Source: Advenella sp048381675 | GTDB taxonomy: Bacteria; Pseudomonadota; Gammaproteobacteria; Burkholderiales; Burkholderiaceae_B | Assembly (NCBI RefSeq): GCF_048381675.1 | Contig: NZ_JBLWIS010000002.1 | Location: forward strand, 310,001 to 374,000 | Direction: 5' to 3' | Length of the DNA stretch: 64,000 bases | In this document: positions 51,099 to 60,270 of the stretch, one piece after another | Position numbering within the stretch: position 1 is the first letter of the stretch | Layout: every line of letters starts with the position of its first letter | Made by a program: the position numbers and the translations under genes | Notes under the pieces: model-generated | Databases searched by the model: none | The model's input: only the letters and a program-made list of their open reading frames with translations | Told to the model about the DNA's origin: nothing

Positions 51099-52097
51099 AT
51101 GATTTCAGCCCCTCAAGAACCTATCGCAGATACTTTATTTCAAAGTGACCTTCCTCATTTTACCGTTTTCTCTGTCACCGGAGCCGATGCAAGCAATTTT
51201 CTGCAGGGACAGTTAACCCAGGATATGACACTGGCCTCTGAAAATCACGCCGTGCTTTCCGCCTATTGTTCACCCAAAGGACGTGTACTGGGCAGTTTCC
51301 TGATCTGGAAAACCGCAACAACCGATAACGAACCGGCTTTCAAATTCCTGGTTCGCACTGACATTGCCGAAATGCTGATCAAGCGCTTGCGCATGTATGT
51401 CATGCGATCAAAAGTAGTCTTTACCCCTGAAACCCTTGTCATCAAGGGCATATGGTCACCCTCAATCAATGAATTGGGTAAGCGGCTTGAGCTGGATCTG
51501 GAAAAAACACCGGCATGGAATGTGGTAACCAAGAACGAATGCACCTGGATTGCCCTGCCTGATGTAGCCGGCAATAAACGCTTCTTCTGCATGTATGACC
51601 CTCAGGCCGGTAGTCAAGCGTGCTTCTGTTCCTTGTTAAACCATAAGGACACCGCGCAATGGGATGCCATGGAAATATTAAGTGGTACGCCGTGGATCGA
51701 AAAGAACAACCAGGAACTGTTCATCGCACAAAGCATCAATTTTGATGTAATTCATGGCATTAGTTTTACCAAGGGATGCTACCCGGGCCAAGAGGTGGTT
51801 GCCCGCAGTCACTACCGCGGCACCTTAAAGCGTCGTATGGCCATTGGCATTGTCAGTAATGCCACCGACCCCGAAACCTGGATGCCTGGCAAAGACGTAT
51901 TCGATGCCCAGGATACCAATGAGCCGTGTGGCCAAATCGTCAACAGTACCGCTTGCGATGGCAAGGTATATCTTCTGTTTGAAACCAAATTGACCGCGCT
52001 TGAACATAAGCAGCTCCACCTTGGCAACCCCGAGGGGCCCCAAGTGGAATTGGTTGAAATCCCCTATTCGCTTGAAAAGCCTGAGATCCGGAAATAA
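51099..52097 (+). CDS. ygfZ: Folate-binding protein YgfZ, Fe-S cluster maintenance
   Basis: Tetrahydrofolate-dependent factor that helps assemble or repair certain iron-sulfur enzymes. 332 residues related to the GcvT fold. The signature KGCYPGQEVVARSHYRG with the essential cysteine is present, as is FLQGQLTQDM near the N terminus. Divergent from mltG, as in related genomes. Confidence 0.93.
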   Translation: MISAPQEPIADTLFQSDLPHFTVFSVTGADASNFLQGQLTQDMTLASENHAVLSAYCSPKGRVLGSFLIWKTATTDNEPAFKFLVRTDIAEMLIKRLRMYVMRSKVVFTPETLVIKGIWSPSINELGKRLELDLEKTPAWNVVTKNECTWIALPDVAGNKRFFCMYDPQAGSQACFCSLLNHKDTAQWDAMEILSGTPWIEKNNQELFIAQSINFDVIHGISFTKGCYPGQEVVARSHYRGTLKRRMAIGIVSNATDPETWMPGKDVFDAQDTNEPCGQIVNSTACDGKVYLLFETKLTALEHKQLHLGNPEGPQVELVEIPYSLEKPEIRK

Positions 52098-52117
52098 TTC
52101 AATCGAACCATTTCCGG
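52088..52117. terminator. Hairpin at the ygfZ / enoyl-CoA hydratase junction
   Basis: 8-bp arms CCGGAAAT/ATTTCCGG (52088-52095 with 52110-52117) overlap the ygfZ stop codon. No T-run; probably a weak shared terminator for the convergent genes. Confidence 0.5.
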
Positions 52118-52124
52118 TTCGCCC

Positions 52125-53258
52125 TTAAGCCAGATCAGACAAGGGATGCTTGTCTGATGCTGGCCAGGGAGCTGCAAGATAAGACGCCAGCAATGCTTCA
52201 CTGACATCATCAATACCAGAAGGTGTCCATTGGGGATTCTTGTCCTTGTCCACCAGCAGGGCACGTATTCCTTCCTGCAACTGGCCATCGGCACAACAAT
52301 GCAGCGCCACAATATATTCCATACGAAAAACATCAGCCAATGACAGGTGCAAAGCCTTACGTTGCAAGACTATGCCCAAGGCCATGGATAAGGGGGCACC
52401 TTTTAACATCGTGGCAGCGGCACGGGATAGCCAGGCATCTTCACTGTCTTTCAGCAAGGCGATATTGCGATAAATGGCCTTGATATCAGCCGGTGCGCAA
52501 ATTTCATTGATCAAGCCATAGTGCTGCTGCAATGGCCCAGCTTCAGCCGGTTTTCCTTTGTGGGCAGATAAAACGGCATGGACAATATCATCATTAAATG
52601 TACGATGCTGCGGTGCTTGCCAGTCTGAAGCCTGCAGCGCATTAACGACAGACGTCCAGCTTGCATGATCTACCTGATAATTGGCAAGTCCGGAAAAAAG
52701 GGCATCAGATGTATTCAGAATGGCACCGGTACTGGCCAGGAACGCACCTGTTTTACCAGGCAGGTGATTGAGTACCCAGCTACCGCCCACATCGGGAAAA
52801 AGACCAATACTGACTTCTGGCATGGCCAGTCGCGAGCTTTCGCTTACCACCCGGTGACTGGCACCAATCATCAGGCCAATGCCGCCACCCATTACAATGC
52901 CATGACCCCAGCAAATAATCGGTTTGACACTGGTATGTATTTGATAGTCCAGTTTATATTCAACCTCAAAGAATTCGCGTGAATATGTATTTGCCCACGC
53001 GTCCTGCCCCTGATGGATTTGCATGCTTTGGTACAAGCCGTGCAAATCACCACCGGCACAAAATGCCTTATCACCGGCCCCTTGCATGATAACCAACACC
53101 ACGTCAGGATCAGCCTCCCACTGGGCAAGCCGTTCACTTAGCAGGCGGCACATTTCAAGCGAAAGCCCGTTCAGTACCTTTGGCTGGTTAAGCGTGGCAA
53201 CACCAATACGGTAGCCATTATGGGTGTTAAGTTCAGTAAATAAAACAGGTGACGACAT
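52125..53258 (-). CDS. Enoyl-CoA hydratase/isomerase family, 3-hydroxyisobutyryl-CoA hydrolase-like
   Basis: 377-residue crotonase-fold enzyme. The long form with a C-terminal extension and motifs GAGDKAFCAGGDLHGLYQ, CWGHGIVMGGGIGLM, MPEVSIGLFPDVGGSW and VDKDKNPQW matches the 3-hydroxyisobutyryl-CoA hydrolase group (valine catabolism), rather than plain enoyl-CoA hydratase. No other valine genes are adjacent, so substrate is tentative. Confidence 0.87.
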   Translation of the reverse strand: MSSPVLFTELNTHNGYRIGVATLNQPKVLNGLSLEMCRLLSERLAQWEADPDVVLVIMQGAGDKAFCAGGDLHGLYQSMQIHQGQDAWANTYSREFFEVEYKLDYQIHTSVKPIICWGHGIVMGGGIGLMIGASHRVVSESSRLAMPEVSIGLFPDVGGSWVLNHLPGKTGAFLASTGAILNTSDALFSGLANYQVDHASWTSVVNALQASDWQAPQHRTFNDDIVHAVLSAHKGKPAEAGPLQQHYGLINEICAPADIKAIYRNIALLKDSEDAWLSRAAATMLKGAPLSMALGIVLQRKALHLSLADVFRMEYIVALHCCADGQLQEGIRALLVDKDKNPQWTPSGIDDVSEALLASYLAAPWPASDKHPLSDLA

Positions 53259-53285
53259 TGTTCCTCCTTGAGTCGCATGAATTTA

Positions 53286-53654
53286 TTATGTGTTATCCCG
53301 ATGTTCGGTATAGTTGTTGATACGTGATTTTTTTTGCCTGAGATGCTTCTTGGTTAATATGCCGGCCTTGCGGTGTTCTGCCCGGCGTCTTCTGGACTCT
53401 TTGGGGTCAAACACAAGCTTGCGATACAGTTCAATCCGGTCACCATCTTGCACCATTTGCCGTGATGAGCATTTGATTCCATAAATACCTTTGCCAAGAC
53501 TGACAAGATCCAGTGACGGAAAAGCATCCGCAACACCGCTTAGGGCAATGGCATCCGCAACCGTACTTCCGGCGGGCACACAAAATATTTTGTGCCAGAT
53601 ATGGCTGGCCGTAGCCGGAAAACTAAGGGAAACATGAAGATCAGCGGTCGCCAT
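53286..53654 (-). CDS. rnfH: RnfH/UPF0125 ubiquitin-like protein
   Basis: 122 residues of the RnfH (RatB) family with a beta-grasp fold: CVPAGSTVADAIALSG, LVSLGKGIYGIK and QDGDRIELYRKLVFDPKESRR-type ending (DGDRIELYR, DPKESRRRRAE). Function not established; it is nearly always next to ratA. It overlaps ratA by 14 bases. A basic C-terminal tail of about 25 residues is longer than usual. Confidence 0.88.
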   Translation of the reverse strand: MATADLHVSLSFPATASHIWHKIFCVPAGSTVADAIALSGVADAFPSLDLVSLGKGIYGIKCSSRQMVQDGDRIELYRKLVFDPKESRRRRAEHRKAGILTKKHLRQKKSRINNYTEHRDNT

Positions 53655-54078
53655 AAATCACCTGCGCCCGTTTGGTAAAGGAATCGATAAAACTGTTGGC
53701 GATGCGATTGAAGACCGGACCCACCAGCATTTCAAGCGTTTTACTGTTGAAAGCATAATCAAGGGTGAAAACTACCTTACAGGCTTCCTCATCAAGTTCA
53801 ATGAACTCCCAAGTGCCATTTAATGCCGAAAACGGACCATCCACCAGTTCGAGCTCTATTTTGCCAGGGTAAGCATGTTTGTTGCGGGTAGTAAATGTTT
53901 GCCTGATTTTAGCAAGACTGATAGTAACCGATGCAACCACACCATCTTCGAGCTGTTCCTTGATGGCTGAACCGCCGCACCAAGGCATGAATTCGGGGTA
54001 TTTTTCAACATCGGAAACCAGGTCAAACATCTGGCTGGCCTTATAAGGAAGAAGTACGGATCTTTGGACAGTATGCAT
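53641..54078 (-). CDS. ratA: RatA / coenzyme Q-binding START-domain protein
   Basis: 145-residue SRPBCC (START-like) protein of the COQ10/RatA group. Conserved opening VQRSVLLPYKASQMFDLVSDV and EKYPEFMPWCGGS are visible. In E. coli RatA was described as a ribosome-association toxin; in mitochondria COQ10 aids ubiquinone use. Which applies here is open. Divergent from smpB, as in most proteobacteria. Confidence 0.9.
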   Translation of the reverse strand: MHTVQRSVLLPYKASQMFDLVSDVEKYPEFMPWCGGSAIKEQLEDGVVASVTISLAKIRQTFTTRNKHAYPGKIELELVDGPFSALNGTWEFIELDEEACKVVFTLDYAFNSKTLEMLVGPVFNRIANSFIDSFTKRAQVIYGDR

Positions 54079-54265
54079 TAAATATCTTTTACAGGGTTAA
54101 ATCAATTAGCCAATGGCAAATGTAGACGTTTAAAGGCAATCTTGCCATAAATTTCATTTTCATGTGGTGTATTCATTTACAATAACGACTTAAGCCGACA
54201 ATCATAAAAATACAGTTCATAAAAGGTCCTATTTTAACGGCTGTAGCATTTTTATAATATAAATC

Positions 54266-54721
54266 ATGAGCATTGTAGAAAATCGAAAAGCCCGCCACGA
54301 CTATTTTATTGAAGAGAACTTTGAAGCAGGCATCGTGCTTGAGGGCTGGGAAGTCAAAGCCATACGGGCTGGCAGGGTTCAATTAGGTGAAAGCTACGTT
54401 ATTGTACGTGATGGCGAACTCTGGTTGCTGAACATGCACGTTAGTCCGCTAGCCACCGCTTCCACCCACATACATCCAAATGCAACACGCACACGCAAGT
54501 TGCTAATGAATAAAAATGAAATCAACAAGTTAATTGGCAAGGTTGAAATCCGGGGCTATACCTTGGTACCCCTTAACCTGCATTTTAAAAATGGTCGGAT
54601 CAAGCTTGACTTTGGCCTGGGCAAAGGCAAGAAGCTTCATGATAAACGTGACACCGCCCGCGACAAAGACTGGCAGCGTGAAAAGGAACGGATCATGAAG
54701 CACGACACACGTCGCCAGTAA
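54266..54721 (+). CDS. smpB: SsrA-binding protein SmpB
   Basis: tmRNA partner in trans-translation. 151 residues with ENRKARHDYFIEENFEAGI, LEGWEVKAIRAGRVQLGESY and the basic C-terminal tail GKKLHDKRDTARDKDWQRE. The ssrA gene itself is not in the 125 bases downstream; a terminator follows directly. Confidence 0.96.
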   Translation: MSIVENRKARHDYFIEENFEAGIVLEGWEVKAIRAGRVQLGESYVIVRDGELWLLNMHVSPLATASTHIHPNATRTRKLLMNKNEINKLIGKVEIRGYTLVPLNLHFKNGRIKLDFGLGKGKKLHDKRDTARDKDWQREKERIMKHDTRRQ

Positions 54722-54787
54722 ATGACGTAACTGTCATTAATAAATTAATTTGGCCGCTTATCAGATAAATTTCTGCAAGCGACCATA

Positions 54788-54816
54788 AAAAAAGGAGACG
54801 CTAGGTCTCCTTTTTT
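54788..54816. terminator. Bidirectional terminator after smpB
   Basis: Stem 54788-54799 with 54805-54816 (AAAAAA-GGAGAC / GTCTCC-TTTTTT), five-base loop; shared by smpB and the convergent SPFH gene. Confidence 0.93.
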
Positions 54817-54846
54817 ATTGATATCAGAAAGTACTACCCGGCATTT

Positions 54847-55791
54847 TCACGATGCCTCTTTGGGTTTTTCAGTGGTGTTTTTAATAATGGTCATGGCCGA
54901 AGCTACCAGGCCACCCATATCAGACAAATTGCCAGGCAGAATAAGGGTATTGCCCTGCTTGGCCAGATTGCCGAATGCTGCCACATAGTTTTCTGCCACT
55001 TGCAAATTAACCGCCTCAAGACCACCAGGCTGCTGAATGGCATGTGCAACCATACCGATGGCCTCAGCGGTTGCCGAAGCAATCGTGGTAACCGCCTTGG
55101 CCTCACCTTCAGCGTTATTGATTTGCGCTTGTTTTTCACCTTCGGAGCGGGCAATGGCAGCCTCACGCTCACCGGTTGCAATATTGATCTGTTCCTGGCG
55201 ACGACCTTCGGAGGCGGCAATCAAGGCCCGTTTTTCACGTTCTGCGGTGATCTGTGCCTGCATGGCGCGTAAAATTTCACTGGGCGGGGTAAGGTCTTTG
55301 ATTTCATACCGCAATACTTTTACACCCCAGTTTGTGGCAGCCTCATCAAGAGAAGACACGATCGTACTGTTGATGGCATCCCGCTCTTCAAAAGTCCGGT
55401 CCAGTTCCATTCGACCAATCACTGAACGCAAAGTGGTTTGTGCAAGCTGCGTGATGGCAACAATATAGTTTGAAGAACCGTATGAGGCCCGCATTGGATC
55501 GGTAACCTGAAAGAAAATAACCCCATCAACCTGTAATTGGGTGTTGTCCCGGGTAATACAAACCTGACTGGGAACATCAAGGGGTATTTCTTTTAAAGAA
55601 TGCTTGTAGGCAATTTTTTCAATGAAGGGAATGACAAACTTTGCCCCCGGTGACAGTGTCCTGTCAAATTTACCAAGCCGCTCTACCACCCAGGCATGTT
55701 GCTGTGGAACAATGGCAATAGTCTTGATGAAGATAATCAGGGCTAATACAAAGACAATTAACCAAAAAATAATTGAAGTATCAAATTCCAC
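54847..55791 (-). CDS. SPFH/band-7 membrane protein (QmcA/paraslipin type)
   Basis: 314 residues: one N-terminal membrane helix, an SPFH domain (VVERLGKFDRTLSPGAKFVI, VDGVIFFQVTDPMRASYG) and a helical flotillin-like tail rich in EGEKQAQINNAEGEAKA. Such proteins form large membrane-associated cages with NfeD partners that organise membrane domains or proteolysis. The NfeD gene lies 28 bases upstream on the same strand. Confidence 0.92.
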   Translation of the reverse strand: MEFDTSIIFWLIVFVLALIIFIKTIAIVPQQHAWVVERLGKFDRTLSPGAKFVIPFIEKIAYKHSLKEIPLDVPSQVCITRDNTQLQVDGVIFFQVTDPMRASYGSSNYIVAITQLAQTTLRSVIGRMELDRTFEERDAINSTIVSSLDEAATNWGVKVLRYEIKDLTPPSEILRAMQAQITAEREKRALIAASEGRRQEQINIATGEREAAIARSEGEKQAQINNAEGEAKAVTTIASATAEAIGMVAHAIQQPGGLEAVNLQVAENYVAAFGNLAKQGNTLILPGNLSDMGGLVASAMTIIKNTTEKPKEAS

Positions 55792-55819
55792 AGTAATGCT
55801 CCTATGGTTTGGCTGGAAA

Positions 55820-56260
55820 TCAGGACGATTTAAGTACCGGTTTTAAAATAAGGGTAACGCTTTGGATATCGACAATGACATATTGTCCGGGCGAAGGTGT
55901 TTCTGAAACCGATGGATCAAGTTTTACCTGCCACTGGGCTCCTCTGTAATAAACAGTCGCCGTACGTTGGCCTGTCCATGATTTCACTTCCACCAGCTGT
56001 CCAATATCAAGATTGACATTGCTATCACTGGTTGCCTTGAGATGTCCTTTTTTTAAAAGCACCCCTGTTTTTTTAAGAATTAGCAAGCCGGCAATACCAA
56101 TGATGCTGCAAGTAGCCACCTGTACTGCCAGACTAAAACCAAAATAGGCAACAATACCCGAAGCGGCTAGTCCAAGCGCTACAAGCAGCATGTAAAATGT
56201 GCCTGAAAGCAGTTCGGCAATCAGGGCCACAACCGCAAGACCAAACCAGACCCATCCCAT
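55820..56260 (-). CDS. NfeD-like membrane protein (NfeD1b)
   Basis: 146 residues with four closely spaced hydrophobic helices and a C-terminal OB-fold domain (VEVKSWTGQRTATVYYRGAQ, GQYVIVDI). Lacks the ClpP-like protease domain of long NfeD proteins. Forms the usual two-gene unit with the SPFH protein. Confidence 0.9.
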   Translation of the reverse strand: MGWVWFGLAVVALIAELLSGTFYMLLVALGLAASGIVAYFGFSLAVQVATCSIIGIAGLLILKKTGVLLKKGHLKATSDSNVNLDIGQLVEVKSWTGQRTATVYYRGAQWQVKLDPSVSETPSPGQYVIVDIQSVTLILKPVLKSS

Positions 56261-56292
56261 ATTGTCACCTATTAAAAAACATTAACCGTATA

Positions 56293-56622
56293 TTAAGACA
56301 GCTCTAGCAACTCAACCTCAAATACCAGGGTTGCATTAGGTGGAATCACGCCACCGGCACCCCTGCTGCCATAACCCAAAGAGGCTGGAATGGTTAATTT
56401 GCGTTTTCCGCCAATTTTCATGCCTGCCACGCCCTGATCCCATCCTTTAATAACATGACCAGCACCCAGCGGGAAAGAAAATGGTTGGTTGCGATCTTTG
56501 CTGGAATCAAATTTCTTGCCATTATCCAGCAACCAGCCAGTATAGTGAACGGTTACATGCTGACCGCTTTTTGCTTCCTCGCCAGTCCCTGCTTCAATAT
56601 CTTCAATAATCAATTCACTCAT
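56293..56622 (-). CDS. FKBP-type peptidyl-prolyl cis-trans isomerase
   Basis: 109 residues, a single FKBP domain: VTVHYTGWLLDNGKKFDSS, GAGHVIKGWDQGVAGMKIGG and PPNATLVFEVELLE. Start is ATG 56622, with AAGGA at seven bases; the ATG six bases earlier is too close to that site. No signal peptide, so cytoplasmic. Ends 32 bases before the NfeD gene and may be in the same transcript. Confidence 0.94.
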   Translation of the reverse strand: MSELIIEDIEAGTGEEAKSGQHVTVHYTGWLLDNGKKFDSSKDRNQPFSFPLGAGHVIKGWDQGVAGMKIGGKRKLTIPASLGYGSRGAGGVIPPNATLVFEVELLELS

Positions 56623-56760
56623 TATCATATCCTTAAATTCAAATGTTTGTTGAGTAAGTGTAACTTAATTCATCCGGCGTTTTAGTAAAAAAACAAGATG
56701 TTCATCGTTATAAAAAATAAAGCATGAGTCATTTGCATTTTTTCACTGAAGCCGGATAAA

Positions 56761-56788
56761 AAAACAGGCCCTTTGAAGAGCCTGTTTT
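56761..56788 (-). terminator. Terminator of ppsA
   Basis: Nine-base arms (56761-56769 with 56780-56788); on the minus strand the hairpin is followed by a run of seven U residues. Confidence 0.85.
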
Positions 56789-56805
56789 AATTACAGCATT
56801 ACCAG

Positions 56806-59178
56806 TTACTGGGCTGCAGCCAGTTTTTGCCATGTATCAACCACAGTATCGGGGTTAAGAGACATTGACAAAATACCCTGCTCTTTCAGCCAAACTGCCA
56901 GATCTGGGTGGTCGCTAGGGCCTTGGCCGCAAATGCCAACATACTTGCCTGCTTTAAGGCAAGCCTGGATTGCACGTGAAAGCATGAATTGAACAGCCTC
57001 ATCACGCTCATCGAAATCAGCAGCCAAAAGTTCCATGCCAGAGTCACGGTCAAGACCCAGGGTTAACTGAGTCATGTCATTTGAGCCGATAGAGAAACCA
57101 TCAAAATGCTCAAGGAATTTTTCCGCAAGAATGGCGTTGGAAGGCACTTCACACATCATGACCACACGAAGACCATTCTCACCACGCTTCAGGCCGTTTT
57201 CAGCCAGCAAGCCAATAACGCGCTCGGCCTGATTGAGGGTACGCACGAATGGAATCATGATTTCAACGTTAGTCAGACCCATTTCTTCACGTACAAAGCG
57301 CAATGCCTCGCATTCCATGCGAAAACATTCTGCGAAGTCGTCAGCAATATAACGTGCTGCACCACGGAAGCCCAACATTGGGTTCTCTTCCTCGGGCTCA
57401 TAGCGGGAGCCACCAACCAGCTTACGGTATTCGTTGGACTTAAAGTCTGACATACGAACGATAACGGGTTTTGGATAGAACGCAGCTGCAATAGTAGCAA
57501 CACCTTCAGCCAGCTTTTCAACAAAGAAAGCACGTGGGCTTGCATAGCCACGGGCAGCGGACTCTACCGCTTTTTTCAGGCCAGCATCAACATTCGGATA
57601 ATCAAGTACTGCTTTAGGGTGAATGTTGATATTGTTGTTGATAATGAACTCAAGACGCGCCAGACCAACACCACCGTTGGGGATTTGTGAGAAATCAAAA
57701 GCCAATTGGGGATTACCAACGTTCATCATGATCTTCACATCAATTTCAGGCATTTCACCGCGACGGATTTCTTCAATTTCGGTTTCCAGCAGGCCTTCAT
57801 AAATACGGCCTTCATCACCTTCCGCGCAAGAAACGGTTACTTCCGTGCCGTCGGTCAATACTTCAGTGGCTTCACCACATCCAACAACAGCAGGAATACC
57901 CAGTTCACGGGCAATAATCGCGGCGTGGCAAGTCCTTCCACCACGATTGGTCACAATGGCCGATGCACGCTTCATGACGGGTTCCCAGTTAGGGTCGGTC
58001 ATGTCGGTTACCAAAATATCACCGGTTTCAACCTGATCCATTTGGGCAATATCGTTAATGATGCGAACTTTACCTGAACCAATTTTTTGACCGATAGCAC
58101 GGCCGGTAATCAGGACTTGTCCAGTTGCCTTCAATTTGTAGCGTTGCTGTACGTCGTGTGCACCTTGCTGTGACTTGACAGTTTCAGGGCGGGCTTGCAG
58201 GATATACAACTTGCCATCGATACCGTCACGACCCCATTCGATATCCATGGGGCGCTGATAGTGTTTTTCGATAATAACTGCGTAACGAGCCAGCTCGATA
58301 ACTTCATCATCGGTCAGGGAGTAACGGTTTCGTTCTGAAACAGGAACATCCAGCGTCAGTACGGCGTTCTCGCCGGGACGACGTTCTGGGTTAAATTCCA
58401 TTTTGATCAGTTTGGAACCAATACGACGGCTAACAATGGGGTATTTGCCAGACGCCAGTGTAGGCTTGAATACATAGAATTCGTCAGGGTTAACAGCACC
58501 CTGCACAACGGTCTCACCCAGGCCGTATGAAGAGGTGATGAATACGACATCATCAAAACCGGATTCGGTATCCAGGGTGAACATGACACCGGCACTGCCT
58601 TTGTCTGAACGAACCATGCGCTGAATACCGGCAGACAAGGCCACTTCAGCGTGGGCATAGCCTTTATGGACGCGGTAGGAAATGGCGCGGTCATTGTACA
58701 AAGAAGCAAAAACGTGACGGATTTTATCAAGCACGTCATCAATGCCAGCTACGTTCAGGAAAGTTTCCTGTTGACCAGCAAATGATGCATCGGGCAAGTC
58801 TTCTGCGGTTGCTGAAGAACGGACGGCAAAAGAACCATTGCCATCGGCATCCAGTTTTGCATAAGCTTGGCGGATCTCATTTTCAAACTCGGCAGAAAAT
58901 GGCTCGTCAATAATCCATTGACGGATTTCGGCACCGGCCTCGGCCAAGGCGCGAACATCCTCAGGATTCAGTGTGCTAAGGCGATTGGCAATACGGTCAT
59001 CAAGACCGGAAATTTTCAGAAAATCCCGGAAGGCTTCTGCTGTGGTAGCAAAACCACCAGGTACACGAACACCAGCTGTAGACAGTTGGCTAATCATTTC
59101 ACCCAGTGAGGCATTTTTACCACCTACCGAGTCAACATCCGTCATGCGGAGATTTTCAAATGGAACGACATACGACAT
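56806..59178 (-). CDS. ppsA: Phosphoenolpyruvate synthase
   Basis: Makes phosphoenolpyruvate from pyruvate and ATP for gluconeogenesis. 790 residues with an N-terminal ATP-grasp domain (SVGGKNASLGEMI, FAVRSSATAEDLPDASFAGQ), the swivelling phospho-histidine domain (NRGGRTCHAAIIARELGIP) and the C-terminal TIM barrel with catalytic cysteine in GICGQGPSDHPD. Start set at ATG 59178, eight bases after AAGGG; a GTG three codons upstream is less likely. Divergent from its regulator ppsR. Confidence 0.97.
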   Translation of the reverse strand: MSYVVPFENLRMTDVDSVGGKNASLGEMISQLSTAGVRVPGGFATTAEAFRDFLKISGLDDRIANRLSTLNPEDVRALAEAGAEIRQWIIDEPFSAEFENEIRQAYAKLDADGNGSFAVRSSATAEDLPDASFAGQQETFLNVAGIDDVLDKIRHVFASLYNDRAISYRVHKGYAHAEVALSAGIQRMVRSDKGSAGVMFTLDTESGFDDVVFITSSYGLGETVVQGAVNPDEFYVFKPTLASGKYPIVSRRIGSKLIKMEFNPERRPGENAVLTLDVPVSERNRYSLTDDEVIELARYAVIIEKHYQRPMDIEWGRDGIDGKLYILQARPETVKSQQGAHDVQQRYKLKATGQVLITGRAIGQKIGSGKVRIINDIAQMDQVETGDILVTDMTDPNWEPVMKRASAIVTNRGGRTCHAAIIARELGIPAVVGCGEATEVLTDGTEVTVSCAEGDEGRIYEGLLETEIEEIRRGEMPEIDVKIMMNVGNPQLAFDFSQIPNGGVGLARLEFIINNNINIHPKAVLDYPNVDAGLKKAVESAARGYASPRAFFVEKLAEGVATIAAAFYPKPVIVRMSDFKSNEYRKLVGGSRYEPEEENPMLGFRGAARYIADDFAECFRMECEALRFVREEMGLTNVEIMIPFVRTLNQAERVIGLLAENGLKRGENGLRVVMMCEVPSNAILAEKFLEHFDGFSIGSNDMTQLTLGLDRDSGMELLAADFDERDEAVQFMLSRAIQACLKAGKYVGICGQGPSDHPDLAVWLKEQGILSMSLNPDTVVDTWQKLAAAQ

Positions 59179-59344
59179 TAAAGTCACCCTTAGAATAAAA
59201 AAAATGAAAGCTTATTTGTTTGAAAAACAACTAAATTCTTCAAACAAATAGGCCTTTACATGACAAGTTGATGATGTCGTTTACAATCATGGACTGAATT
59301 GTACCGTTTTACGGTTTTTTTTGGGTGTTTTTTAGGCAATTACA

Positions 59345-60175
59345 ATGCAACTTAATCAAAGAACTGTATTTATTGTATCGGACAGTACCGGTATTACTGC
59401 AGAAACCTTCAGTCACTCAGTACTTTCCCAGTTCAATAAGTCTTTTGAATTCCAGCAAATACGCGAACCTTTTATCACCACCGAGGAAAAAGCCAAAGCT
59501 GTCGCAAAAAAAATCAATGAAATTGCCGAACGAGAGCAAAACCCGCCCATCGTCTTCAGTACATTGGTTACGCAAAATATTCTTACCCATGTCAAAGAAG
59601 CCAATTGTATATTTCTGGACATCTTTGGCACTTGTGTAAGTCAACTTGAATCAGCCTTGGGAACCAAATCAGAACCCACCATTGGCATGTCGCATTTAAG
59701 TGCCAGCTCTGAAGCTTATCGCAACCGCATAGAAGCCATCAACTTCAGCCTGGCCCATGATGATGGTCAATTCATTCATGGCCTCAAAGAGGCTGACGTC
59801 ATTCTGGTAGGTGTTTCCCGCTGTGGCAAAACGCCAACCAGTCTTTACCTTGCCATGCAATATGCCATCAAGGCCGCCAATTTCCCCTTGATCCCCGAGG
59901 ACTTTGAGCGAGGCAGCCTGCCTAAAACACTTCAGCCTTTCCGCAATAAACTGTTTGGCCTGTCAATCCAGCCAGATCGCTTAAGTGAAGTACGTAACGA
60001 ACGTCGCCCCAACAGCCGTTATGCAACGCTTGAGCAATGTTTATATGAAGTGGCTGAAGCCGAAAGACTAATGCGACGGGAAGGAATCGAGTGGCTATCA
60101 ACCACCACAAAATCCATTGAGGAAATTTCCACTACTGTTTTGCATATACTTGGATTGGACAAATCCAGCTACTAA
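59345..60175 (+). CDS. ppsR: PEP synthase regulatory protein (bifunctional kinase/pyrophosphorylase)
   Basis: DUF299 enzyme that inactivates PpsA by ADP-dependent threonine phosphorylation and reactivates it by Pi-dependent dephosphorylation. 276 residues; the nucleotide loop VGVSRCGKTPTSLYLA lies near residue 155, preceded by FIVSDSTGITAET at the N terminus. Head-to-head with ppsA across 166 bases, so both may share regulation. 'Regulatory' follows from the family and the neighbour. Confidence 0.95.
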   Translation: MQLNQRTVFIVSDSTGITAETFSHSVLSQFNKSFEFQQIREPFITTEEKAKAVAKKINEIAEREQNPPIVFSTLVTQNILTHVKEANCIFLDIFGTCVSQLESALGTKSEPTIGMSHLSASSEAYRNRIEAINFSLAHDDGQFIHGLKEADVILVGVSRCGKTPTSLYLAMQYAIKAANFPLIPEDFERGSLPKTLQPFRNKLFGLSIQPDRLSEVRNERRPNSRYATLEQCLYEVAEAERLMRREGIEWLSTTTKSIEEISTTVLHILGLDKSSY

Positions 60176-60270
60176 GAAACGTTTATTAAGTTATTTACCA
60201 ATACCTGCCCGTGATGATTCATATTTGCGGACAGGTATTTTTTTATTCAAATACTCGTATTTATACAATT